Shown in pieces: positions 39,342 to 46,642 of a stretch of 64,000 nucleotides of DNA; within the stretch, counting starts at the first letter, position 1, and every line of letters starts with the position of its first letter. The notes beneath the pieces were generated by a model. The model saw only the letters and a list, made by a program, of their open reading frames with translations, did not search any database and was not told the DNA's origin. The translations under genes and the position numbers were made by a program. Source of the DNA: Entomomonas moraniae (GTDB lineage Bacteria; Pseudomonadota; Gammaproteobacteria; Pseudomonadales; Pseudomonadaceae); contig NZ_CP029822.1 in assembly GCF_003991975.1 (NCBI RefSeq), positions 1,860,001-1,924,000 of the forward strand, read 5' to 3'.

Positions 39342-40814
39342 ATGTTATTCACTTCAGTAGTAGCAACGGTCGCAATGAATACTGCTATCGTTATTCAAGA
39401 TCAATCATCCATGCTTTCAGCACCAAAAGACTCTGCAAGGCAACAAGCCATCTTGTGGTCAGGTGAGTTGGTTGAGGTACGTGGAGAAAAACAAAACTAT
39501 CTGCAAATCTATGACTATAAAAGAGAACGTCCTGGTTACATATTAAAAAGTAAAGTAAAAACCTTAAACCTTAGCGAACAAGAAGCACCTCAATTACTCT
39601 CTGCGCTACGCTATGTCCAATATCAAGATAATAGCGAAGCATTGAGTATAGGTATTGCCGCAGCATGGTTACAGTCGGCAACTACTAACGTAATTAATGG
39701 TTCCGAAGGCGCAGAAGTATTTAATATTTTAGGACTAAAAGCACAGCAATTGGCAGATAAAGCCTCACGAGATATACAACTTGGTAATTACGCAGCCGCA
39801 CGCCAAGCAGCTTACTTTGATGTTGTCAAAGGCTATGGTGTTAAATTTAATAGTTATGAATATGGCGATAAAATACGTGTTTGTTATGGTGGCGAAGCTT
39901 TTCGCCGTGTATTAGCTCTGCCAGCAACTGATGAACAAAAAGCTGATGCAGCAATCGCCTTAACACGCTCAGAATGTAGCGACCCTAATCTATCAGTTAC
40001 AGATAAACAGATTGTCAACCAGTGGCAAGCTGATATTTTGGATAAAGTTGATGACACCAAATTACCCGCATGGAAAGCGAATCAAATTAAATTAAGACGT
40101 GCTATTGTTTGGAGTAACTTAGCGTTTCGCCGTACCTTAATGGAGAAAGAAGAAGCTGGCAAAACAGCCACTATGGCCGCTGAAAATGCCATTGTATCTT
40201 TAGCAGGTGTTAATAAAGAAGAACTTATTGAGAGCGATTTAAAAGACTATAATAATGCCATCATGGCTGTTAACGCTTCGCGCTGGGCATTACTACCTAA
40301 AAATAACTCCCCCTTAACAAAGGCAGGTAAAAACTTATACGTAGAAGTTATTCCTAAAGAAACAGGAGAGTCTTGTGTCACCCTACTCGATGAAAAACAC
40401 AACCTTGAAAAACATTTAGCACAACGTTGTACTTTCAGTAAAGTGTGGCTAAGCTCTGCCACTAAAAACAAAGAAAATACTGCGCTATCCATTGCTGTAC
40501 AACCCACTGAGCAATGGCGTGAACTATGGGTGTTTTATAAAAAAGGTGATAATTGGGACATTAATATATTACCACCAGCGCCTTCCACCCCCGATATAGG
40601 TTACGCAGAGTTCGCAGGTTGGGTGCCCGGCGGTAAAAAAATATTAGTTGCTCAAGAGGCTAGATCAGAAGGCAAATACTATCCTGCCCGCTATATTATT
40701 ATGGATATTGGTTCACTCAGTGCTGAAAGACAACACAACACGTCTTCTGAGTTAGGTGCATTCAAACGCTGGCAAGATCCTAGTTGGAAGCAACAGTCCG
40801 TTTCTATCCGTTAA
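39342..40814 (+). CDS. Exported SH3-like domain protein of unknown function
   Basis: 490 aa. A short hydrophobic N-terminus (about 15 residues) may be an export signal lacking the usual basic start. Residues about 16-75 look like a bacterial SH3-type beta-barrel (IVIQDQSSMLSAP, LVEVRGEKQNYLQIYDY, RPGYILKSKV). The middle, residues about 80-300, is helical and rich in alanine. The C-terminal 130 residues are beta-rich with WRELWVFYKKGDNWDINILP. No family is recognised beyond the SH3-like part. AAGGATAA precedes the ATG. It pairs with the SPFH gene. Confidence 0.75.
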   Translation: MLFTSVVATVAMNTAIVIQDQSSMLSAPKDSARQQAILWSGELVEVRGEKQNYLQIYDYKRERPGYILKSKVKTLNLSEQEAPQLLSALRYVQYQDNSEALSIGIAAAWLQSATTNVINGSEGAEVFNILGLKAQQLADKASRDIQLGNYAAARQAAYFDVVKGYGVKFNSYEYGDKIRVCYGGEAFRRVLALPATDEQKADAAIALTRSECSDPNLSVTDKQIVNQWQADILDKVDDTKLPAWKANQIKLRRAIVWSNLAFRRTLMEKEEAGKTATMAAENAIVSLAGVNKEELIESDLKDYNNAIMAVNASRWALLPKNNSPLTKAGKNLYVEVIPKETGESCVTLLDEKHNLEKHLAQRCTFSKVWLSSATKNKENTALSIAVQPTEQWRELWVFYKKGDNWDINILPPAPSTPDIGYAEFAGWVPGGKKILVAQEARSEGKYYPARYIIMDIGSLSAERQHNTSSELGAFKRWQDPSWKQQSVSIR

Positions 40815-40922
40815 ATCTAATCAGCATTAACACGCTAATTTTGTATTATTCTTTCATAGGTTATATGATGATACTAGAACAGTGCAATACTTTATAATGA
40901 TAGCGTAGCAGAGGAGTTATAA

Positions 40923-41885
40923 ATGAGTCACATGAACGCATGGCTATGGAATAACAATGAAATTACCCTAGCAACTAAAGCGGTTCCAACTATTGGTGAT
41001 TATTCTGTTTTAGTAAAAAATACGGCTATTGGTATCAATCCTGTTGATTGGAAATTGATAGAAGGGAACTTAGGGTCATTAAGCCAAGATTATATTCCAG
41101 GGGTAGATGGTACAGGGACTATTATCGCCGTTGGTGAAAAAGTACAACACTTAGAAATAGGGGCAAGGGTTACTTATCACACAGATCTACGCAGAGATGG
41201 CAGTTTTAGTGAGTATACTGCTGTAGACGCACGCGCACTACTTCCTGTGCCTTCTTGTGTTAATAATGTTGCCGCCGCCGCTTTCCCCTGCCCAGGGCTG
41301 ACAGCACTACAAGCTATACAAAAACTACCTGAAATTATAGGACAACGTATTTTAGTCAATGGTGCAGGTGGTGCTGTTGGCAATTTTATTTGCCAACTAC
41401 TGACACAACAAGGGGCTAAAGTCTATGTGGTTGCAAGTGCCAAGCGACACGAAGTACTCAAGCAAATAGGCGTCATTCAATGTATTGACTATCACAATAA
41501 AAACTGGCTAAACGAGCTGTCAACAACGAGATTCTTTGCTGCGTTTGACATGGTCAATGGAGAGAGTGCAGCAAAACTAGCTCCTTTACTTGAATACTAT
41601 GGACACTTAATTAGTGTGCAAGATCGTGTAGACTCATCTCCCATTGCACCTTTCACAACCAGTATTTCTATTCATGAAATTGCATTGGCTGCATTGCATG
41701 CTTACGGTACAAATGCTCAATGGCATAAGTTAATACAAGGAGGTATAGCACTATTAAAACAGATAGAAATTGGTCAATTAACTTTACCCTCTATAAAGAC
41801 CGTACCATTTAATAAAATTGATTCTGCGTTAGAAAAACTCAAAACGAATAATGATGGAACTAAATATATTGCTGTAATGGATTAA
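40923..41885 (+). CDS. MDR-superfamily quinone reductase/alcohol dehydrogenase-like protein
   Basis: 320-aa medium-chain dehydrogenase/reductase. GroES-like N-terminal part (GINPVDWKLIEGNL, PGVDGTGTIIAVG) and Rossmann motif VNGAGGAVGNFICQL near residue 142. Structural zinc cysteines are absent, placing it with NADPH:quinone reductase-like enzymes. Substrate unknown. GAGGAG precedes the ATG. Confidence 0.87.
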   Translation: MSHMNAWLWNNNEITLATKAVPTIGDYSVLVKNTAIGINPVDWKLIEGNLGSLSQDYIPGVDGTGTIIAVGEKVQHLEIGARVTYHTDLRRDGSFSEYTAVDARALLPVPSCVNNVAAAAFPCPGLTALQAIQKLPEIIGQRILVNGAGGAVGNFICQLLTQQGAKVYVVASAKRHEVLKQIGVIQCIDYHNKNWLNELSTTRFFAAFDMVNGESAAKLAPLLEYYGHLISVQDRVDSSPIAPFTTSISIHEIALAALHAYGTNAQWHKLIQGGIALLKQIEIGQLTLPSIKTVPFNKIDSALEKLKTNNDGTKYIAVMD

Positions 41886-41887
41886 AT

Positions 41888-41914
41888 AAAAAAGGCACTT
41901 TAAGGTGCCTTTTT
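41888..41914. terminator. Bidirectional terminator between MDR gene and mgtA
   Basis: A-run plus GGCAC, loop TTTAAG, GTGCC plus T-run: a symmetrical hairpin in the 32-base gap between convergent genes, serving both strands. Same stem sequence (GGCAC/GTGCC) as the terminator at 35177. Confidence 0.85.
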
Positions 41915-41917
41915 GCA

Positions 41918-44635
41918 TTAGAACCATTGACCAAATCGGCGGATATAGAACATTTTCATTCCTTGTGCTACAAAGCAGTAGCAAAGTAAAGTGCCTACTA
42001 ACCATGGGAAGTACTCCCAAGGCAATGGCTGTAATCCTACTGCCGCACCTAACGGAGAGAAAGGAATATAAATACCAATCGCCATGATTAAGAATGTCAT
42101 CAACATCACTGGTAACGCCGCTGTACTTTGGATAAATGGAATTTTTTGTGTACGTAACATATGCACAACAAGAGTTTGAGACAATAAGCCTTCAATAAAC
42201 CAACCAGATTGGAATAAAGATTGTAACTCTGGTGTATTTGCAGCAAATACGTACCACATTAACGCAAAGGTAGTAATATCAAAAATAGATGAGGTTGGGC
42301 CAATCCACACCATGAAGCGACCAATATTTTTAGCATCCCATTTACGTGGTTTGCGTAAAAACTCTTTATCCATTTTATCCCAAGGCAACGCCAATTGAGA
42401 AATATCATACATTAAGTTTTGGATCAATAAATGAATTGCAAGCATTGGTAAGAAAGGTAAAAACGCACTAGCAACTAATACAGAGAACACATTACCGAAG
42501 TTAGAACTTGCTGTCATGTTAAGGTACTTCATGATATTACCAAAGGTTTCTCTACCTTTAATAACACCTTCCTCTAAAACCATTAAGCTTTTTTCTAACA
42601 AAATAATATCAGCTGACTCTTTAGCAATATCTGTAGCAGAATCCACTGAGATTCCGACATCGGCATCCCGTAATGCGGGGGCATCGTTAATACCATCACC
42701 CAAGAAACCAACAGTATGACCATTAGCTTGCAATGCTTTTAATACCCGTGATTTTTGTAAAGGTGTTAATTTAGCAAAGATAGTATGTTCTTCAACTTTT
42801 TGTCTTAACATGGACTCATCAAATTGCTCAATGTCTTTACCTAATAAAGGTTCCCCCACTTCAATGCCCACTTCACGGCAAATTTTAGAGGTAATGATTG
42901 GATTATCACCTGTTAAAACTTTTACGCCAACACCATTGTCACGCAATGCAGTAATAGCTGAGCTTGCTGAATCTTTAGGTGGGTCTAAGAAGGTTAAAAA
43001 TCCTTCAACAACTAAATCTGACTCATCAGCCACACCATATTGATGGCGATTATCATCTTCAGGTAATACACGTGTTCCTAACACTAGTACACGGAAACCA
43101 TCATTATTGTATTCATCAGCAAGAGTAAGAAGATGTTGGCGACGCTCATCAGTTAAAGGTAGTAATTGTCCATTTTCACGAACATGACTAGAAACAGATA
43201 ACATTTCTTCAACGGCGCCTTTACACACCAATAGTTTATTTTCTTGATTTTTTACAATTACAGAGAGGCGACGACGAATAAAGTCAAAAGGTAACTCATC
43301 CACTTTTTGCCATTCTTTAGGTTTTTTAAACTCAGGATTTTTCTTAGCAAAACGGACAATCGCCTTATCCATTAAGTTTTTAACACCACTTTGATGATGG
43401 CTATTTAACCAAGCAAGTTGTAAGAGCTCATCACGCTTAGCACCATTAATGTCCACATGGCGCTCTAAAATAATTTTATCTTGCGTTAATGTACCTGTTT
43501 TATCAGTACAAAGAATATCCATTGCCCCAAAGTTTTGAATAGCATTTAAACGCTTTACTACGACTTTACGACGAGACATTGCTACCGCACCCTTGGCTAA
43601 GTTAGCGCTAACGATCATCGGTAACATTTCAGGAGTTAAACCTACTGCAACTGCTAAAGCAAACATTAATGCTTCAGTCCAATCACCTTTGGTAAAACCA
43701 TTGATAAAAAATACAATAGGTACCATGATAAGCATAAAGCGAATCAATAACCAACTAACACTATTAACACCACGATCAAATGCTGTTTGAGAACGTGAGC
43801 CCACAATAGATTTAGCCAATGAACCAAAATAAGTATTAGCACCTGTAGCGACTACAACGGCTGTTGCTGTACCACTGACGACATTGGTTCCCATAAAGCA
43901 CATATTGGGTAAATCTAAAATATCGTAATCGCCCGCAGCTACAGCTACCGCACCTGCTGTTTTTTCTTTTACATTGCCGAGAGTATCGTATTTCTCAACT
44001 GGGATAGACTCCCCTGTTAATACTGCTTGGCTAATAAATAAATCACGGGAATCAATCAAGCGAACATCCGCTGGAATCATGTCTCCCGCAGAAAGCTGTA
44101 CAATATCACCTACAACGATATTGCGCATATCCACTTCTTCTAACTTAGGATTTTCTCCTGCTTTATTACGACGTAAGACAGTGACAGTTGTTTTAACCAT
44201 CGCTTTTAATGCTTCAGCGGCCTTATTTGAACGATACTCTTGCCAAAAACGCATCAATCCACTCAATACCACCATGGTAACAACAATAATAACACCCGTT
44301 AGATCAGTTTCTTCACCACTGCGGTAAGGTAACCAAAAATCAGTATAGAAATTAATGGCACTTAGCGCCATCAGAACATAAATAAAAGGATTATTAAACG
44401 CCATTAATAACTGAATAAAAGCAGGTGGCGCTTTATCGTGAGCGACTTCATTCGCTCCATGTTGTAAGAGTCTGTCCTCAACCTCTAGAATATTTAGTCC
44501 TTCACGGCTTGTGTTGAGGTTGTCTAGGGTTTTTTCTAATGTATTTTTTGCTTCTTCAACAACGGGTAAATGCTGTTGATTACTTTTGCGCATGTCTTGA
44601 TTTTTTACATGCTCTTTATTCACTGCTACAGTCAT
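41918..44635 (-). CDS. mgtA: Magnesium-importing P-type ATPase MgtA
   Basis: 905-aa P3-type ATPase that imports Mg2+ across the inner membrane. Phosphorylation motif DKTGTLTQDK, actuator-domain TGES (LTGESIPVEK), nucleotide-domain KGAVEEM and hinge GDGINDAPALRDADVGIS are complete, with about ten membrane helices. The extended N-terminal tail (first 40 residues, Asn/Gln/Lys-rich) resembles MgtA. AGGAGAAGATGTA precedes the ATG. A leader with a small EPDP-containing ORF lies 53 bases upstream and probably gives Mg2+-dependent control. Confidence 0.95.
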   Translation of the reverse strand: MTVAVNKEHVKNQDMRKSNQQHLPVVEEAKNTLEKTLDNLNTSREGLNILEVEDRLLQHGANEVAHDKAPPAFIQLLMAFNNPFIYVLMALSAINFYTDFWLPYRSGEETDLTGVIIVVTMVVLSGLMRFWQEYRSNKAAEALKAMVKTTVTVLRRNKAGENPKLEEVDMRNIVVGDIVQLSAGDMIPADVRLIDSRDLFISQAVLTGESIPVEKYDTLGNVKEKTAGAVAVAAGDYDILDLPNMCFMGTNVVSGTATAVVVATGANTYFGSLAKSIVGSRSQTAFDRGVNSVSWLLIRFMLIMVPIVFFINGFTKGDWTEALMFALAVAVGLTPEMLPMIVSANLAKGAVAMSRRKVVVKRLNAIQNFGAMDILCTDKTGTLTQDKIILERHVDINGAKRDELLQLAWLNSHHQSGVKNLMDKAIVRFAKKNPEFKKPKEWQKVDELPFDFIRRRLSVIVKNQENKLLVCKGAVEEMLSVSSHVRENGQLLPLTDERRQHLLTLADEYNNDGFRVLVLGTRVLPEDDNRHQYGVADESDLVVEGFLTFLDPPKDSASSAITALRDNGVGVKVLTGDNPIITSKICREVGIEVGEPLLGKDIEQFDESMLRQKVEEHTIFAKLTPLQKSRVLKALQANGHTVGFLGDGINDAPALRDADVGISVDSATDIAKESADIILLEKSLMVLEEGVIKGRETFGNIMKYLNMTASSNFGNVFSVLVASAFLPFLPMLAIHLLIQNLMYDISQLALPWDKMDKEFLRKPRKWDAKNIGRFMVWIGPTSSIFDITTFALMWYVFAANTPELQSLFQSGWFIEGLLSQTLVVHMLRTQKIPFIQSTAALPVMLMTFLIMAIGIYIPFSPLGAAVGLQPLPWEYFPWLVGTLLCYCFVAQGMKMFYIRRFGQWF

Positions 44636-44650
44636 TACATCTTCTCCTGC

Positions 44651-44724
44651 CCACTGTGGACAAGAGAAACTAACTGTCTAACTAAATATTAGGCACGAAA
44701 GATCCCATTTACCACAGTGGTAAA
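44651..44724 (-). promoter_or_regulatory. Candidate alternative RNA structures in mgtA leader
   Basis: On the mRNA strand, a perfect inverted repeat (TTTACCAC, T, GTGGTAAA; 44708-44724) covers leader codons 32-37. Its core CCACTGTGG is exactly complementary to CCACAGTGG at 44651-44659, which stands 4 bases before the AGGAG of mgtA. The two pairings are mutually exclusive, so ribosome position on the leader ORF could decide access to the mgtA ribosome-binding site. Structure is inferred from complementarity only. Confidence 0.5.
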
Positions 44725-44817
44725 TAAAGTTATTGATAGATTGTTTAATCGTTTATTCCGAAAAGACCAAATACTAGGGTCAGGTTCAGAAAGATCACAA
44801 CTCGGTGGTTCTTCCAT
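44689..44817 (-). CDS. MgtL-like leader peptide upstream of mgtA
   Basis: 42-codon ORF starting MEEPPSCDLSEPDPSIWSFR, with an excellent AAGGAG seven bases before its ATG, ending 53 bases upstream of mgtA. The EPDP run (residues 11-14) followed by basic/aromatic residues resembles E. coli MgtL (MEPDPTPLPRRR...). In that system, acidic/proline residues destabilise translating ribosomes at low Mg2+ and switch on mgtA. This ORF is longer than the 17-residue enterobacterial peptide. Function is inferred from position, motif and RBS. Confidence 0.7.
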   Translation of the reverse strand: MEEPPSCDLSEPDPSIWSFRNKRLNNLSITLFTTVVNGIFRA

Positions 44818-44916
44818 GGTTACTCCTTAATATTAAATAATAATCAAGCATCGCTATCGCTTAAACAACGTTGCCTAATGAATTGAAAAGTAGATTGAGT
44901 TAATCAGACCAATACA

Positions 44917-45132
44917 CTAGCACACCAATAAAAAACTTCTCGGCGACTCTTCTTCTGGTTGATTAGAGAATAGAAAACTACGTTCTAAATGCTTTGAGTT
45001 AGCATTCTTTTTCCAAACTGTTGCTTTAGGAAAAGTTGGTAAAATACCATTAGAACTTTCTTTAACAGAGGTTACTCTGTTCTTGAAAAGATAAACAAAA
45101 ATGTTTAAAGGAATTATAGTGTTAAAACTCAT
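44917..45132 (-). CDS. Possible small ORF upstream of the mgtA leader
   Basis: 71-codon frame starting MSFNTIIPLNIF at an ATG preceded by GGTGAA. It can also begin at a GTG (45159). The C-terminus (SNQPEEESPRSFLL) is acidic and proline-bearing, which recalls Mg2+-leader peptides, but no homology is recognised. It reads toward mgtA, 100 bases before the EPDP ORF. It may be a second leader peptide or simply a chance frame. Confidence 0.25.
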   Translation of the reverse strand: MSFNTIIPLNIFVYLFKNRVTSVKESSNGILPTFPKATVWKKNANSKHLERSFLFSNQPEEESPRSFLLVC

Positions 45133-45420
45133 ACTATTCACCAGTAACCTAATGGCCACAGATGAATTGTGAAACCTATTAGGCAGTTACTAAATTATTG
45201 TCAAGGCCAGTCAATACTGGCAACCGTTTCTGTCCGCTGTCCATATTAGGTTTGTTTATTACCCTTTAAATTAATGTAAAATAAAAATAAGATCATTTGA
45301 AACGCGCAAATTCTATGCCTTATCAATAAGTAGTGTCAAGCTGTTTTGTTTAAGTACTTGTCTGGTATCTGAACAAGTTAACATTATAAGCAATAACTGC
45401 TCACTTTTTCATAAAGATAC

Positions 45421-45441
45421 GTTTACCACTTCATGGTAAAC
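45421..45441 (+). promoter_or_regulatory. Operator-like inverted repeat upstream of Old Yellow Enzyme gene
   Basis: GTTTACCA, CTTCA, TGGTAAAC: a perfect 8-bp inverted repeat with 5-base spacer, about 80 bases before the gene. The geometry suits a dimeric repressor (MarR, TetR or HxlR type) of an ene-reductase gene, though no regulator gene is adjacent. It shares TTTACCA/TGGTAAA with the mgtA leader hairpin. Confidence 0.45.
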
Positions 45442-45523
45442 ATACCAATACCACTAAAGCATTGATAAAGTTTATTGGTGCCCTCATATAGTATAAATAC
45501 TCTTCAAGATTAGGATGTTAATT

Positions 45524-46615
45524 ATGAGCAAATTATTTTCTCCCATTCAAATTGGACAAAAAAGCTTCGAGAATCGCATCGTTATCCCTCCTATGTGCCA
45601 GTATTCTGCTATCGACGGTAAGGCAACCGATTGGCATACAATGCATTATGGTTCACTCGCACAATCTGGAGCCGCCTTATTAATATTTGAAGCCACGGCG
45701 ATTTGTCCAGAAGGTAGACTTTCTCCCTATGATTTAGGATTGTGGGATGATGAAACGGCCAAATCCATGACAACACTGGTTGAATCCATCAAAAAATATT
45801 CAGCTATGCCGTTAGGTATTCAACTGGTTCATGCAGGTCGAAAAGCATCCATGCCTGAACCATGGAAAGAGAACCAATATATTCCTGCATCACAAGGAGG
45901 ATGGAAGACTTTTGCCCCATCCACTATTGCTTATGATAACCATCATGACACGCCGAAAGAACTTAGTACTGATGAAATTCAAATCATTATTAAGCAATTT
46001 ATTGAAGCGGCCAAACGTGCTGATCAAGCAGGATTTGACGTCATCGAAATACATGGTGCCCATGGTTATCTAGTGCATCAATTCTTATCCCCTCTTAGTA
46101 ATCAGCGTACCGATCAATATGGAGGCTCTTTAGAAAATAGAATGCGTTTTGCTATAGAGATATTTAAAGGTATTCGTCAAGTCGTTTCTGCCGAAAAAGC
46201 TGTGGGGATTCGTATTTCTGCAACAGATTGGGTTGATGGCGGATGGGATTTAGAACAATCCATTATCCTCTCTAAAACACTTGAAGAGCTAGGCTGTGAT
46301 TTTATTGATGTTTCTACAGGTGCTCTTGATGCACGGCAAAAAATCCCTACAGGGCCTAACTATCAAGTTCCTTTTTCGGAGGCAATTAAAGCACAGGTCA
46401 ATATACCAACAATTACTGTTGGTTTGATCACTGAACCAGTACAAGCAGAGGCCATCATAAACACACAACAAGCCGACATGGTCGCTATTGGCCGTGGCAT
46501 GCTTTATAACCCCCATTGGCCGTGGTTTGCTGCGGCAGAGTTAGGTGCCCAAGTAACCGTACCACCACAGTATTTACGCAGCCAGCCACATTTACAAAAA
46601 CATCTATTCAAATAA
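45524..46615 (+). CDS. Old Yellow Enzyme-family NADH:flavin oxidoreductase (YqjM-like)
   Basis: 363-aa FMN ene-reductase. LFSPIQIGQKSFENRIVIPP, MCQYSAIDGKATDWHTMHYG, QLVHAGRKASMPEPW and the barrel motif FDVIEIHGAHGYLVHQFLSP with SNQRTDQYGGSLENR are complete. The second ATG (45524) is preferred because AGGA lies 8 bases before it; the first is at 45515. More typical of the family than the paralogue at 29340. It reduces enones, maleimides or nitro compounds in related bacteria. Confidence 0.92.
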   Translation: MSKLFSPIQIGQKSFENRIVIPPMCQYSAIDGKATDWHTMHYGSLAQSGAALLIFEATAICPEGRLSPYDLGLWDDETAKSMTTLVESIKKYSAMPLGIQLVHAGRKASMPEPWKENQYIPASQGGWKTFAPSTIAYDNHHDTPKELSTDEIQIIIKQFIEAAKRADQAGFDVIEIHGAHGYLVHQFLSPLSNQRTDQYGGSLENRMRFAIEIFKGIRQVVSAEKAVGIRISATDWVDGGWDLEQSIILSKTLEELGCDFIDVSTGALDARQKIPTGPNYQVPFSEAIKAQVNIPTITVGLITEPVQAEAIINTQQADMVAIGRGMLYNPHWPWFAAAELGAQVTVPPQYLRSQPHLQKHLFK

Positions 46616-46616
46616 A

Positions 46617-46642
46617 AAAAAGGCAGATATTTCTGCCTTTTT
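46617..46642. terminator. Bidirectional terminator between Old Yellow Enzyme gene and ptsP
   Basis: AAAAAGGCAGA, loop TATT, TCTGCCTTTTT: an 11-bp stem with A- and T-runs, between convergent genes. It overlaps the ptsP stop codon by two bases. Confidence 0.85.

Larger units (their letters stand above)
44818..45523. other. Long intergenic/leader region between mgtA leader ORF and Old Yellow Enzyme gene
   Basis: About 700 bases with promoters in both directions. Visible elements: a possible 71-codon minus-strand ORF (44917-45132), a 6-bp hairpin GCCAGT-CAAT-ACTGGC (45206-45221), and an operator-like inverted repeat (45421-45441). I did not find a convincing PhoP-type box. Confidence 0.4.

Noticed and set aside
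44815-44839. Start of the mgtA leader taken as plain intergenic DNA
   Set aside because: A strong ribosome-binding site, EPDP motif and position argue for a real leader ORF, so it was kept as a gene.
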